Below the pieces are notes generated by a model. That model did no database searches. It had not been told where the DNA came from and saw only the letters and a program-made list of their open reading frames with translations. Shown here piece by piece: positions 1-8,888 of a DNA stretch of 62,611 nucleotides. The translations under genes and the position numbers were made by a program. Position 1 is the stretch's first letter. Each line of letters starts with the position of its first letter. The DNA is from Beijerinckiaceae bacterium (GTDB taxonomy: Bacteria > Pseudomonadota > Alphaproteobacteria > Rhizobiales > Beijerinckiaceae): contig CANJVX010000013.1 of the NCBI GenBank assembly GCA_947478405.1, positions 1-62,611 of the forward strand, in the 5' to 3' direction.

Positions 1-555
1 AATGGTTGCCTCACCAAAGGCCATGTTCATCACGACATTGGCTGTCTTGCGCCCAACACCGGGTAGCGTTTCGAGAATTTCGCCCGAGCGCGGCACTTCA
101 CTTGCGTATTTTTCAATCAGCTCTTGCGAGAGCAAAAAGACATTTTTGGCCTTGGTGCGAAATAGCCCAATGGACTTGACGTAATCTCGAATTCGCTCCT
201 CACCCAGCGCCACCATTTTCTCCGGTGTGTCGGCAATTGCAAAGAGCGGGCGCGTGGCTTTGTTGACGCCCACGTCCGTGGCTTGCGCAGACAGGACCAC
301 CGCCACAAGAAGCGTGAAAGCGTTCACATGTTCCAGCTCGCCCTTGGGCTCGGGATTGTCGGCCCGAAAGCGGGTGAAAATCTCGCGCACGGCTTCCGGC
401 CCCACCGGGCGGCGGCGGCCCGACTTAAGCGCAGGCTTCTTGGCCGCAATTTTGGCCGCGATTTTGGCGGGTGCGGCTTTTTGCGCACGGCGTCGGGCGG
501 CGATTTTCTTCGCCGGGGCCTTGGTTTTGCGTGGGGGGCTCTTTTTTGTGGGCAT
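1..555 (-). CDS. nth: Endonuclease III, partial (C-terminus outside window)
   Basis: Base-excision-repair DNA glycosylase/AP lyase acting on oxidised pyrimidines. The gene reads leftwards from an ATG at 555-553 and runs off the window, so only the first 185 residues are visible. The first ~50 residues are a Lys/Ala/Arg-rich tail that is probably disordered and binds nucleic acid; this extension is common in alphaproteobacterial Nth. The catalytic domain then starts, with the helix-turn stretch LLVAVVLSAQATDVGVNK and the helix-hairpin-helix LPGVGRKTANVV, which contains the conserved catalytic lysine. The catalytic aspartate and the 4Fe-4S cysteines lie beyond the edge. It is divergent from the DUF2244 gene at 623. 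Family assignment is secure. Confidence 0.93.
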   Translation of the reverse strand, partial: MPTKKSPPRKTKAPAKKIAARRRAQKAAPAKIAAKIAAKKPALKSGRRRPVGPEAVREIFTRFRADNPEPKGELEHVNAFTLLVAVVLSAQATDVGVNKATRPLFAIADTPEKMVALGEERIRDYVKSIGLFRTKAKNVFLLSQELIEKYASEVPRSGEILETLPGVGRKTANVVMNMAFGEATI

Positions 556-622
556 GGTCGGGTTATAAAGGAAAAAGAAGCAGCTGCCCAAGCGAAGCAA
601 CCCTTTTTGCAAAGCCTTTTTC

Positions 623-1120
623 GTGGACCAGAACGATCAAGCCAATGTGACCCTCTTCGCGGCGCGGCTCACCCCGCACCGCTCGCTGCCCCTTGCCCAT
701 TTCCGGCTGCTGCTTTTGATCTTTTCAGGCGCGGCGCTTCTGACCTCGCTGCCGTTCATCTTTTTGGGCGCCTGGCCGGTCATGGGCTTTATGGGACTCG
801 ATGTCGTTCTCTTCTATCTGGCCTTCCGCGCCAATTATCGCGACGCACGCGCCTATGAAGACGTGCGCGTCACGCCGCTTGATCTGCATCTGGCCAAAGT
901 CGCGGCCCATGGCGCACGGACGGATTATCATTTCAACCCGCTCTGGGTGCGGCTCGAAAGAGAAGAGGATGAGGAATTCGGCTTGCAGAAACTGGCTGTC
1001 GCTTCGCGCGGCGCCCGCGTTGAAGTGGCGCGCCATCTTGATCCCGAACGGAAAGCCGATTTTGCACGCGATCTCTCGCAAGCACTTGCAGACGCGCGGC
1101 GCGGGCCGCGTTATCAATGA
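623..1120 (+). CDS. DUF2244 domain membrane protein
   Basis: A 165-residue protein of the DUF2244 family, function unknown. Two adjacent hydrophobic segments (about residues 30-70, with short turns) are followed by a soluble C-terminal domain rich in acidic and basic residues (RVTPLDLHLAKVAAHG, PLWVRLEREEDEEFG). The family is confined mainly to alpha- and some gammaproteobacteria and often lies beside nth, as here. The start is a GTG at 623; I see no strong Shine-Dalgarno sequence and no better start upstream. It is divergent from nth with a spacer of only 67 bp, so the two promoters must overlap or lie back to back. Confidence 0.8.
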   Translation: MDQNDQANVTLFAARLTPHRSLPLAHFRLLLLIFSGAALLTSLPFIFLGAWPVMGFMGLDVVLFYLAFRANYRDARAYEDVRVTPLDLHLAKVAAHGARTDYHFNPLWVRLEREEDEEFGLQKLAVASRGARVEVARHLDPERKADFARDLSQALADARRGPRYQ

Positions 1121-1190
1121 GACATAGCAGTTTTCGGGTGGCCCGCGGTGTGAGCCTTAAGCAATATCAGCCTGCACCATGGAGGTTTTG

Positions 1191-2078
1191 ATGCAGGTAT
1201 TTGATCTTGATTTACGCAACGAAAATAGCCCCCGACATGATGATTATGCGCGCATTCGCAAGGCACTGGTCTTCATTTCGCAGCATGCAACCAGACAGCC
1301 TTCTATAGAAGCAATTTCAGATCATGTCGGTCTATCAGGCTCGCATCTCCATCATATGTTTCAACGCTGGGCGGGTATTACGCCAAAAGCTTTTCTGCAA
1401 GCAATCACCATTGATCATGCACGCCGCTTGTTGCGCGATGAAGCAAGCCTGCTTGATGCCAGTCTGGAATTGGGCCTTTCGGGCCCCGCTCGTTTGCATG
1501 ACCTTTTCGTCACGCATGAGAAAATGACGCCCGGCGATTACAAGGCCGGTGCTGTGGGGCTTGTCTTTTCTTATGGCTATCATCCCTCGCCTTTCGGTGA
1601 AGTCATTGCGCTGGTGACATCACGCGGTTTGGCGGGAATGGGTTTTGTGGATGAGGGGCAACGGGAGGGTTCGCTCGCCGAATTTCAGGCTCGGTGGCCA
1701 AAAGCGCAATTTGTGCTCGCGCCAGAAACCTCGGCACCATTTGTCGCCCGCGCCTTTGACACAGAGCTTTGGCAGAATGACCAGCCGCTCCGCATCGTTT
1801 TAATTGGTTCAGACTTTGAACTCAGCGTGTGGGATGCATTGCTGAAAATGCCGTTCGGCAGCGCCACTACCTATGCCGGGCTCGCCGGACGCATTGGCCG
1901 CCCCAAGGCGGCGCGGGCCATTGGCGCAGCTGTGGGGCGCAACCCCATCTCCTTTGTCGTTCCCTGCCATCGCGTTCTTGGGAAAGGTGGAGCTTTGACG
2001 GGCTATCATTGGGGGCTCTTGCGTAAACAGGCCATCATTGGCTGGGAAGCCGGACATTCCGTCAATTTAAACATTTAG
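1191..2078 (+). CDS. AraC-type regulator fused to methylated-DNA-protein cysteine methyltransferase
   Basis: Ada-like bifunctional protein, 295 residues. Residues ~15-110 are an AraC/XylS helix-turn-helix (AISDHVGLSGSHLHHMFQRW; TIDHARRLL). Residues ~120-290 are the O6-alkylguanine transferase domain with the acceptor motif VPCHRV (Cys ~259) and the arginine-finger region KAARAIGAAVGRNP. The N-terminal zinc/phosphotriester domain of classical Ada, with its four cysteines, is absent, so methyl-phosphotriester sensing is not expected. The ATG at 1191 is preferred over the in-frame ATG at 1179 because GGAGG at 1181-1185 is five bases upstream of it. It probably repairs O6-methylguanine suicidally; whether it still activates transcription is open. 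Confidence 0.88.
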   Translation: MQVFDLDLRNENSPRHDDYARIRKALVFISQHATRQPSIEAISDHVGLSGSHLHHMFQRWAGITPKAFLQAITIDHARRLLRDEASLLDASLELGLSGPARLHDLFVTHEKMTPGDYKAGAVGLVFSYGYHPSPFGEVIALVTSRGLAGMGFVDEGQREGSLAEFQARWPKAQFVLAPETSAPFVARAFDTELWQNDQPLRIVLIGSDFELSVWDALLKMPFGSATTYAGLAGRIGRPKAARAIGAAVGRNPISFVVPCHRVLGKGGALTGYHWGLLRKQAIIGWEAGHSVNLNI

Positions 2079-2118
2079 TTTTGTGTAATTTTTATATTCA
2101 CACCCTCCCCTGTGCTGT

Positions 2119-2147
2119 TTGACATAAAGAACAAAACGTCCTAGAAA
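2119..2147 (+). promoter_or_regulatory. Sigma-70-type promoter of the sulfonate-type ABC operon
   Basis: TTGACA at 2119-2124, a 17-base spacer, and TAGAAA at 2142-2147. The -35 is a perfect match and the -10 matches four of six. It lies 51 bases upstream of the substrate-binding-protein start. Confidence 0.55.
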
Positions 2148-2198
2148 AGAAACACGGCCCGCATGCAAGCAGGGCTGCTTTGTCCCAAGGAGCTTCCT

Positions 2199-3161
2199 AT
2201 GTTTGCGTTCACACGCCGCACTGCTTTGGCCGCGACCCTGTCGCTGGCAGTTTCCGCGCCCGCTCTCGCGCAGGTTTCCGAAATTCGCGTGGATTACGCG
2301 ACCTACAATCCCCTTTCGCTGGTCATCAAGGACCAGAAGCTTCTCGAAAAAGAATTCGAGAAGGACAAGATCGCCGTTCGATGGGTTCTCTCGGCTGGCT
2401 CCAACAAGGCACTCGAGTTCCTCAACGCTGGCTCGCTCGACATTGGCTCGACCGCTGGTGCGGCAGCCCTGATTGCGCGCATCAACGACAATCCGGTGAA
2501 GAGCGTCGGCATTTTCTCGCGTCCCGAATGGACCGCTCTTGTTGTGGGCAAAGATAGCAAGATCACCAAGATTGAAGAGCTGAAAGGCCAGAAGATCGCG
2601 GTCACACGCGGCACGGACCCGCATATCTTCCTCGTGCGCGCGCTCGACAAGGCTGGCCTCACCGAGAAAGACGTGAAGCTCGTTCTCCTGCAGCATGCTG
2701 ACGGCAAGACGGCGCTGGTGCGCGGCGATGTCGACGCTTGGGCGGGCCTCGACCCGATCATGGCGCAGGCGGAAGTCGAAGAGGGCGCCAAGCTTCTCTA
2801 TCGCAAGGCCGAGGACAACACCTGGGGCGTCCTCAACACACGCGAGGAGTTTCTGGCCAAGAACCCCGAACTCGTAAAGCGCGTTCTCAAAGTCTATGAA
2901 GAGGCCCGCATCTGGGCACGTGCAAATCCGGACGCTCTGAAGAAGGCACTGGTGGCTGAAACCAAGCTCCCCGACGCCGTCATCCAGCGCCAGCTGGAGC
3001 GGACCGACCTGACCAATGCCTCGATCACGCCAGCCACGACAGAAACCATCCTGCAGGCCGGTCTCGCCCTGCAAAAGGCCGGCGTTGTGAAGCCCGAAAC
3101 CGATGTGAAGGCTGTTGTCGGCGCCTTGATCGATACACGCTTTGCGGTGTCGGCCAAGTAA
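2199..3161 (+). CDS. ssuA: ABC transporter substrate-binding protein, aliphatic sulfonate/nitrate/taurine type
   Basis: Periplasmic binding protein of the SsuA/TauA/NrtA class, 320 residues. The N-terminus MFAFTRRTALAATLSL-SAPALAQ is a signal peptide with a twin-arginine-like pair and cleavage after ALAQ. The mature protein has the family hallmarks: VSEIRVDYATYNPLSLVIKDQ, LEFLNAGSLDIGSTAGAAA and WAGLDPIMAQAE. The ATG at 2199 has AAGGAG at 2187-2192; an upstream in-frame ATG at 2163 would precede the signal peptide and is rejected. It is first in an operon with the permease (3218), ATPase (4053) and OsmC gene (4860). The substrate (alkanesulfonate, taurine or nitrate) cannot be set from sequence; no sulfonate monooxygenase gene is nearby. 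Confidence 0.85.
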   Translation: MFAFTRRTALAATLSLAVSAPALAQVSEIRVDYATYNPLSLVIKDQKLLEKEFEKDKIAVRWVLSAGSNKALEFLNAGSLDIGSTAGAAALIARINDNPVKSVGIFSRPEWTALVVGKDSKITKIEELKGQKIAVTRGTDPHIFLVRALDKAGLTEKDVKLVLLQHADGKTALVRGDVDAWAGLDPIMAQAEVEEGAKLLYRKAEDNTWGVLNTREEFLAKNPELVKRVLKVYEEARIWARANPDALKKALVAETKLPDAVIQRQLERTDLTNASITPATTETILQAGLALQKAGVVKPETDVKAVVGALIDTRFAVSAK

Positions 3162-3179
3162 GGCTAGAAGGCTGGCTCT

Positions 3180-3195
3180 GGCGGCCCCGGCCGCC
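3180..3195 (+). other. Intra-operon hairpin between ssuA-like and ssuC-like genes
   Basis: Perfect inverted repeat GGCGGCC-CC-GGCCGCC in the 56-base gap after the binding-protein gene, followed shortly by TGTTTTCTGG. Such hairpins commonly protect or terminate part of the transcript so that the binding protein is made in excess over the membrane components. Confidence 0.45.
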
Positions 3196-3217
3196 GGACC
3201 TGTTTTCTGGAGTTAAG

Positions 3218-4051
3218 ATGAGCGAAGGTACGCTCGACAATTCAAGCGAAACAAACGCGCAGCCTGGGGCTACGCGCTTTTCTGTTTTCGGCACCAGTTT
3301 CCTGCTGGGACTTGTGCTGCCGGTCACGGCTGGCCTGCTCTATGAGGCCGCCTTTCGTGCAGGCCTCGTGCAGGCGCGTCTCTTGCCGCCCCCCAGCCGC
3401 ATCTTCACCACATTGTGGAAGCTCGCTGAAAGCGGCGAATTGAAAACGCATGTCATCGCGACTGTCGGGCGTGTGGGCATGGGCTTTGGCCTCGGCTCGC
3501 TGGTGGGCATATTGTTGGGCGCGCTCACAGGCGCCTCGCGCGATGCACGCCGCCTGCTCGACCCCACTCTGCAAGCCTTGCGCGCCATTCCCTCGCTTGC
3601 CTGGGTGCCTTTGTTCATTCTCTGGCTCGGCATTTTCGAGGGTTCGAAAATTGCTTTGATTGCGGCGGGCGTGTTTTTCCCCGTCTATCTCGGCGTTATG
3701 GCGGCCATTGCCAATGTCGATCGCAAGATTGTTGAAGTGGGCCGCGCCTTTCGTCTCTCGCGATTGGCCATGGTGCGCCGCGTGCTTCTGCCCGCCATTT
3801 TGCCTGATACGATCATCGCCATTCGATCTGGCCTTGGCATGGGCTTCATGTTTGTTGTGGCCGCCGAAATCATGGGCGCATCGGAAGGCCTCGGCTATCT
3901 GCTCGTTGATGGACAACAGCTTGGCAAGCCCGATCAGATTCTCGCCGCCATCATTGCCTTTGCCGTGCTCGGAAAAATTGGTGACTGGCTGATCGTTGTT
4001 TCCACCAAGCCAGCACTTGCCTGGCAGGACACGCATCAGAGGGGTGCGTGA
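3218..4051 (+). CDS. ssuC: ABC transporter permease, SsuC/TauC family
   Basis: Inner-membrane permease of the sulfonate/nitrate importer class, 277 residues, with about six hydrophobic segments. The EAA-loop region (GRAFRLSRLAMVRRVLLPAILP, near residue 175) is the contact site for the ATPase. LDPTLQALRAIPSLAWVPLFI is the usual family signature. The ATG at 3218 follows GGAG at 3209. The gene is separated from the ATPase ATG by one base, so translation is probably coupled. With its neighbours it makes a complete SBP-permease-ATPase importer, with the permease and ATPase expected to act as homodimers. Confidence 0.9.
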   Translation: MSEGTLDNSSETNAQPGATRFSVFGTSFLLGLVLPVTAGLLYEAAFRAGLVQARLLPPPSRIFTTLWKLAESGELKTHVIATVGRVGMGFGLGSLVGILLGALTGASRDARRLLDPTLQALRAIPSLAWVPLFILWLGIFEGSKIALIAAGVFFPVYLGVMAAIANVDRKIVEVGRAFRLSRLAMVRRVLLPAILPDTIIAIRSGLGMGFMFVVAAEIMGASEGLGYLLVDGQQLGKPDQILAAIIAFAVLGKIGDWLIVVSTKPALAWQDTHQRGA

Positions 4052-4052
4052 C

Positions 4053-4841
4053 ATGCTGACCATTGAAACACTCTGCAAGACCTATCCCAACGGCACACAT
4101 GCACTCGAAAAAATCAGTCTGAATGTGGATGCTGGTGAAATCGTTGCAATGGTCGGCGGGTCGGGCTGCGGAAAGACGACTTTGTTGCGTATGATCTCAG
4201 GCCTTGAAGCCCCAACCCAGGGCCATGTTGCCATTGATGGCGAGCCGATCTTCGCGCCCCATCCAGCCGTTGGCATTGTCTTTCAGGAAGCCCGTCTTCT
4301 GCCTTGGCTGACAGTCGCACAAAACATCGCTTTCGGGCTCGACCATCTGCCGCGCGCTGAACAAGAAGCGCGCGTCGATCAGGCACTTCTGCGCGTCGGC
4401 CTGGCTGGTTATGGCAAGCGCTGGCCGCGTGAATTGTCGGGCGGTCAGGCACAGCGTGTCGCCATTGTCCGCGCGCTGGTGGCGCAGCCCAAGGCGCTGC
4501 TTCTGGATGAACCTTTTTCCGCGCTGGATGCGCTCACACGTGAAGACCTGCAGGATCATTTGCTGGCGCTGTGGGAGCAACATCGACCCACACTCGTGCT
4601 GGTCACGCATGATGTGGAGGAAGCCGTCGCACTGGCTGATCGGGCGATTGTGTTGCAGCCCAAGCCAGGGCGCATCTTTGCCGATATTCCCATCGACTTG
4701 CCGCGCCCGCGCGACCGGCTCTCGCCGGAATTCGCCGAGGCCAAACGCCTCGTCTTGAAAGCGCTCGATGGTTCGATCAATCAACCCATGACGCATCAGC
4801 CGGGCAAGGTTCACAGCCCCTCTGCCGGCGGCAGTTTTTAA
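4053..4841 (+). CDS. ssuB: ABC transporter ATP-binding protein, SsuB/TauB family
   Basis: ATPase of the importer, 262 residues. Walker A is GGSGCGKTT (about residues 36-44), the Q-loop FQEARLLPWLTV, the signature LSGGQAQRVAI, Walker B ALLLDEPFSALD and the H-loop VLVTHDVEEAV. The start is placed at ATG 4053 (MLTIETL), right after the permease stop at 4049-4051; an in-frame start at 3996 would lie inside the permease gene. The C-terminal ~20 residues are a low-complexity tail. Stop is 18 bases before the OsmC start. Confidence 0.92.
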   Translation: MLTIETLCKTYPNGTHALEKISLNVDAGEIVAMVGGSGCGKTTLLRMISGLEAPTQGHVAIDGEPIFAPHPAVGIVFQEARLLPWLTVAQNIAFGLDHLPRAEQEARVDQALLRVGLAGYGKRWPRELSGGQAQRVAIVRALVAQPKALLLDEPFSALDALTREDLQDHLLALWEQHRPTLVLVTHDVEEAVALADRAIVLQPKPGRIFADIPIDLPRPRDRLSPEFAEAKRLVLKALDGSINQPMTHQPGKVHSPSAGGSF

Positions 4842-4859
4842 CACACAGGAGATCGCACA

Positions 4860-5369
4860 ATGGATGCCAATGCGCTACGCGCCATGCAGGCTCCCTACAA
4901 GGACAAATACAAGAACGATCCCGATGCGGCCGTCATAACGCTGAAGGCGCATGGCACGCTGGATGAGAGCAAGATCGCCTGTAAGGTCGAGACAGGCCGA
5001 GCTCTGGCGATTGCGGGTCTCCATCCAGCCACCGGTGGTTCGGGCGCTGAATTGTGCTCGGGCGACATGCTGCTGGAAGCCCTTGTCGCGTGCGCTGGCG
5101 TGACGCTGAAGGCGGTCGCGACTGCGCTCGCCATTCCGCTGAAAAGCGGCACTGTGCGCGCCGAAGGTGACCTCGATTTCCGCGGCACTTTGGGCGTCGA
5201 CAAGGAAGCTCCCGTGGGCTTCCGCGAGATCCGCCTGAGCTTTGATCTCGACACGGACGCCACCGAAGAGCAGATCGCCTCGCTGATCAAGCTGACCGAA
5301 CGCTATTGCGTGATCTTCCAGACACTCAACAAGCCGCCCAAGCTCGGGCTGGTTGTGAATAGGGTCTGA
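4860..5369 (+). CDS. OsmC family protein
   Basis: OsmC/Ohr-fold protein, 169 residues; characterised members reduce organic hydroperoxides through two cysteines. Here Cys66 (ELCSGDMLLEAL) and Cys78 (VACAGVTLKAVA) sit on the central helix and a third lies in ERYCVIFQTL. The helix pattern and the ACAG motif fit the OsmC superfamily rather than Ohr proper. The start ATG 4860 has CAGGAG eight to nine bases upstream. It is the last gene of the ssuA-C-B-like operon; the link between sulfur import and a thiol peroxidase is plausible but inferred. Confidence 0.82.
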   Translation: MDANALRAMQAPYKDKYKNDPDAAVITLKAHGTLDESKIACKVETGRALAIAGLHPATGGSGAELCSGDMLLEALVACAGVTLKAVATALAIPLKSGTVRAEGDLDFRGTLGVDKEAPVGFREIRLSFDLDTDATEEQIASLIKLTERYCVIFQTLNKPPKLGLVVNRV

Positions 5370-5384
5370 AGCACCATCTAGTCC

Positions 5385-5405
5385 CCCTCCCCCTTGGGGG
5401 GAGGG
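5385..5405 (+). other. GC hairpin after the OsmC gene
   Basis: CCCTCCCCC at 5385-5393 pairs with GGGGGAGGG at 5397-5405 around a three-base loop. No T-tract follows, so it may be a Rho-assisted end or processing hairpin rather than a classic terminator. Confidence 0.35.
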
Positions 5406-5446
5406 AAAAGAACCCCAAAAACCTGTCTATTTTGCTCCATTCCCGT

Positions 5447-5475
5447 CTTGCAGCACTGGGACGGAGTTCCCATAT
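5447..5475 (+). promoter_or_regulatory. Sigma-32 (RpoH)-like promoter of dnaK
   Basis: CTTGCA at 5447-5452, a 16-base spacer, then CCCATAT at 5469-5475. This fits the heat-shock pattern CTTGAA / CCCCATnT with one mismatch in the -35. It lies about 150 bases upstream of the dnaK ATG, leaving a long leader. No CIRCE inverted repeat is visible, so dnaK is likely RpoH- rather than HrcA-controlled. Confidence 0.5.
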
Positions 5476-5626
5476 CCCGCTCATCAGAACGGCCTCCCCG
5501 CTCTATTTCACGTTAAACCAATATTCGGGAACCCGGACCGCCGCCTGCGCCCAAAAGCGCCCCCGGACGTCCAGATCGGATCGCTTCGGGGTCCGTGGGT
5601 TCCGCCACAGAAAAGGATGAGTTCAA

Positions 5627-7543
5627 ATGGCAAAAGTCATTGGTATCGATCTGGGAACCACCAATTCCTGCGTAGCCGTGATGGACGGCAGCACACCCAA
5701 AGTCATCGAAAACGCGGAAGGCGCGCGCACGACGCCCTCCATCGTTGCCTTCACCGATGACGGCGAACGCCTCGTCGGCCAGCCCGCCAAACGCCAAGGC
5801 GTGACAAATCCCGAACGCACCTTCTTCGCCATCAAACGCCTCATCGGCCGCACCTTCGATGACCCGATGACCAAGAAGGACATGACGCTCGTCCCCTACC
5901 GCATCACCAAGGCCGGCAATGGCGATGCGTGGGTCTCCTCCGACGACAAGCAATATTCGCCCTCGCAGATTTCCGCCTTCACCCTGCAGAAGATGAAGGA
6001 AACGGCTGAAGCCTATCTCGGCCAGACGGTGACGCAGGCCGTTATCACGGTGCCTGCTTACTTCAACGACGCCCAGCGCCAGGCCACCAAGGATGCTGGC
6101 AAGATCGCCGGTCTTGAAGTTCTGCGCATCATCAACGAGCCGACCGCCGCCGCACTCGCCTATGGCCTCGACAAAAAGGGCGCCGGTACAATTGCGGTTT
6201 ACGATCTGGGTGGCGGCACCTTCGACGTATCGATCCTGGAAATCGGCGATGGCGTCTTCGAAGTGAAGTCAACCAATGGCGACACATTCTTGGGCGGTGA
6301 AGATTTCGACATGCGCCTCGTCGAATATTTTGCCGATGAATTCAAGAAGGAGCAGGGCATTGACCTGAAGAAGGACAAGCTCGCTCTGCAGCGCCTGAAA
6401 GAAGCGGCTGAAAAGGCCAAAATTGAATTGTCTTCGGCCGCACAGACCGACATCAACCTGCCCTACATCACGGCTGATGCCTCCGGCCCCAAGCATCTCG
6501 CGCTGAAACTGACACGCGCGAAGTTCGAAGCCATTGTCGATGATCTGATCCAGAAGACCATTGAGCCTTGCCGTAAGGCGCTGAAGGATGCGGGTGTCAC
6601 CGCCGCACAGATCGACGAAGTCGTTCTGGTTGGTGGCATGACCCGCATGCCGAAAGTGCAGGAGATCGTCAAAAACTTCTTCGGCAAGGAACCCCACAAG
6701 GGCGTCAACCCCGATGAGGTCGTGGCTATCGGCGCGGCTGTTCAGGCCGGTGTGTTGCAGGGTGATGTGAAGGACGTTCTCCTTCTCGACGTCACGCCGC
6801 TGTCGCTGGGCATTGAAACGCTGGGTGGTGTGTTCACGCGTCTCATTGATCGCAATACGACCATCCCGACCAAGAAGAGCCAGGTCTTCTCCACCGCAGA
6901 AGACAATCAAACGGCTGTCACCATCCGCGTCTTCCAAGGCGAGCGTGAAATGGCGGCCGACAACAAGGTGCTTGGGCAATTCGATCTGGTTGGCATTCCC
7001 TCGGCTCCTCGCGGCGTGCCGCAAGTGGAAGTGACCTTCGACATTGATGCCAACGGCATCGTCAATGTGACGGCGAAGGACAAGGCCACCAACAAGGAAC
7101 AGCAGATCCGCATTCAGGCCTCTGGTGGACTTTCGGACGCCGACATCGAGAAGATGGTGAAGGACGCCGAGATCAACGCGGCCGAAGATAAGCTGCGCCG
7201 CGAATTGGTCGACACGAAGAATCAGGGCGAAGCGATGATTCACTCGGCCGAGAAGTCTCTGACCGAGCATGGCGACAAGGTTTCGGCCGCCGACAAGGGT
7301 GCGATTGAAACGGCTGTGACTGCCCTCAAGAGCGCGTTGGAAAGCGAAGATGTCGAAGACATCAAGGCCAAGACCAACGAGCTTGTGCAGGCTTCCATGA
7401 AGCTCGGTGAAGCCATGTATAAGGCGCAGCAGGGTGCTGAAGGGGCTGCCGCCGAAGGGGCCGCCCAGCACGATGCCCATAAGGATGATGTGATCGACGC
7501 TGACTTCAAGGAAGTGAGCGGCGACGACAAGAAAAAGTCCTGA
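5627..7543 (+). CDS. dnaK: Molecular chaperone DnaK (Hsp70)
   Basis: Cytoplasmic Hsp70, 638 residues, full length for the family. ATPase-domain motifs: [13 protein letters not shown] (residues 4-16), [15 protein letters not shown], the phosphate-2 loop [12 protein letters not shown] and [13 protein letters not shown]. The linker [16 protein letters not shown] precedes the peptide-binding domain and a helical lid. The C-terminus ends in an acidic-basic [18 protein letters not shown] tail, typical of bacterial DnaK. ATG 5627 has an AAGGATGAG Shine-Dalgarno region. It works with DnaJ (7664) and GrpE (13393). A strong terminator follows, so dnaJ may be reached by readthrough or have its own promoter. 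Confidence 0.98.
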   Translation: MAKVIGIDLGTTNSCVAVMDGSTPKVIENAEGARTTPSIVAFTDDGERLVGQPAKRQGVTNPERTFFAIKRLIGRTFDDPMTKKDMTLVPYRITKAGNGDAWVSSDDKQYSPSQISAFTLQKMKETAEAYLGQTVTQAVITVPAYFNDAQRQATKDAGKIAGLEVLRIINEPTAAALAYGLDKKGAGTIAVYDLGGGTFDVSILEIGDGVFEVKSTNGDTFLGGEDFDMRLVEYFADEFKKEQGIDLKKDKLALQRLKEAAEKAKIELSSAAQTDINLPYITADASGPKHLALKLTRAKFEAIVDDLIQKTIEPCRKALKDAGVTAAQIDEVVLVGGMTRMPKVQEIVKNFFGKEPHKGVNPDEVVAIGAAVQAGVLQGDVKDVLLLDVTPLSLGIETLGGVFTRLIDRNTTIPTKKSQVFSTAEDNQTAVTIRVFQGEREMAADNKVLGQFDLVGIPSAPRGVPQVEVTFDIDANGIVNVTAKDKATNKEQQIRIQASGGLSDADIEKMVKDAEINAAEDKLRRELVDTKNQGEAMIHSAEKSLTEHGDKVSAADKGAIETAVTALKSALESEDVEDIKAKTNELVQASMKLGEAMYKAQQGAEGAAAEGAAQHDAHKDDVIDADFKEVSGDDKKKS

Positions 7544-7587
7544 TTGGCAGCCGCTTTGCTGAAGGACCAAAATCGTCTAGCACTGCA

Positions 7588-7615
7588 GAACCCGGCCGAA
7601 ATGCCGGGTTCTTCT
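7588..7615 (+). terminator. Rho-independent terminator between dnaK and dnaJ
   Basis: GAACCCGGC (7588-7596) pairs with GCCGGGTTC (7603-7611) around CGAAAT, followed by TTCT. Nine base pairs, weak T-tract; probably partial termination limiting dnaJ relative to dnaK. Confidence 0.7.
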
Positions 7616-7663
7616 GTGCCCCTCCGCGCTCCCGCGCGCATGAACCCTACCTAAGCGACCGCC

Positions 7664-8797
7664 ATGGCCAAAGCTGACTTTTACGAAATGCTTGGCGTGA
7701 GCCGCACCGCGACCGATGCTGACCTGAAGTCGGCATTCCGGAAACTTGCGATGCAATTCCATCCTGACAAAAATCCGGGTGACTCGGCCGCAGAACAGAA
7801 ATTCAAAGACATCAACGAAGCCTACCAATGTCTCTCGGATGGCCAGAAGCGCGCAGCTTATGATCGCTTCGGCCATGCGGCTTTTGAAAATGGCAGCGGC
7901 ATGGGTGGCGGGATGGGCGATGGTTTCGCCTCGTCCATGTCTGATATTTTTGATGATCTTTTCGGCGATATGATGGGTGGCGCGCGGCGCGGACGCGCCA
8001 ATGGCCGCGAGCGCGGTTCGGATCTGCGTTACAATCTCGAAATCACGCTGGAAGATGCGTTCAAAGGCAAGACGGCAACCATCAAAGTGCCAAGCCTGAT
8101 AACGTGTGAATCCTGCACGGGATCCGGTGCGAAAGCCGGCTCCAAGCCAAAGGCCTGCGCCACGTGCGGAGGCGCTGGCCGCGTGCGCGCGCAACAAGGT
8201 TTCTTTGCCGTTGAACGCACCTGCCCGACCTGTCAGGGCCGCGGTGAAATGATTGAAAACCCCTGCGATGCATGCCGGGGTGCAGGCCGTGTGACGAAAG
8301 AGCGTTCCCTCTCCGTCAATATTCCACCGGGTGTGGAAGATGGCACGCGCATCCGCCTTGCTGGTGAAGGCGAAGGCGGTGTGCGCGGCGGACCCGCGGG
8401 CGATTTGTATATTTTCCTTTCGATGAAGGCGCATCCTTTCTTCCAGCGCGATGGCGCTGACCTGTTCTGCCGTGTGCCCATTTCCATGGTGCAGGCCACG
8501 CTGGGTGGTGATTTCTCGGTGCACACGGTCGATGGATCGGAAGCCAAGGTGAAGGTTCCGGAAGGCACGCAATCGGGCAAACAGTTCAAGCTGAAGGGCA
8601 AGGGCATGCCGGTGTTGCGCACGCGCGATTTCGGCGATCTCTACATTCAGGCCAATGTCGAGACACCACAAAATCTCACGAAGCGTCAGCGTGAATTACT
8701 CGCTGAATTCGAGACCGAATCGTCCAATAAAACACATCCGGAATCATCCGGCTTTTTTGCGCGCATGAAGGAATTCTTGGGCGGCGCTCAAGGCTAG
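7664..8797 (+). CDS. dnaJ: Chaperone protein DnaJ (Hsp40)
   Basis: Type I Hsp40 co-chaperone, 377 residues. The J-domain has the invariant HPD in FHPDKNPGD (about residue 33), followed by a Gly/Phe/Met-rich linker (GGGMGDGF). Four CxxCxGxG zinc repeats follow at about residues 147-205 ([32 protein letters not shown]), all intact. The C-terminal substrate domain contains the [18 protein letters not shown] stretch. DnaJ stimulates DnaK ATPase activity and delivers unfolded clients. The start is ATG 7664. Confidence 0.97.
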   Translation: MAKADFYEMLGVSRTATDADLKSAFRKLAMQFHPDKNPGDSAAEQKFKDINEAYQCLSDGQKRAAYDRFGHAAFENGSGMGGGMGDGFASSMSDIFDDLFGDMMGGARRGRANGRERGSDLRYNLEITLEDAFKGKTATIKVPSLITCESCTGSGAKAGSKPKACATCGGAGRVRAQQGFFAVERTCPTCQGRGEMIENPCDACRGAGRVTKERSLSVNIPPGVEDGTRIRLAGEGEGGVRGGPAGDLYIFLSMKAHPFFQRDGADLFCRVPISMVQATLGGDFSVHTVDGSEAKVKVPEGTQSGKQFKLKGKGMPVLRTRDFGDLYIQANVETPQNLTKRQRELLAEFETESSNKTHPESSGFFARMKEFLGGAQG

Positions 8798-8888
8798 TTT
8801 GTTTTTATCTTCCGCTTTTATTTATGGTCTTTTCTTGACGCTATGCGTTGATTGACGGACTGTTCTACCGTCGAAATGGAGTGACCTA

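Noticed and set aside
5370-5626. CIRCE element (HrcA operator) upstream of dnaK or elsewhere in the window
   Set aside because: I searched by eye for TTAGCACTC/GAGTGCTAA halves near dnaK, grpE and hrcA and found none.
6269-7570. A 433-codon open frame antisense to dnaK
   Set aside because: GC-skewed codon positions of dnaK produce it; no family motifs and no ribosome site.
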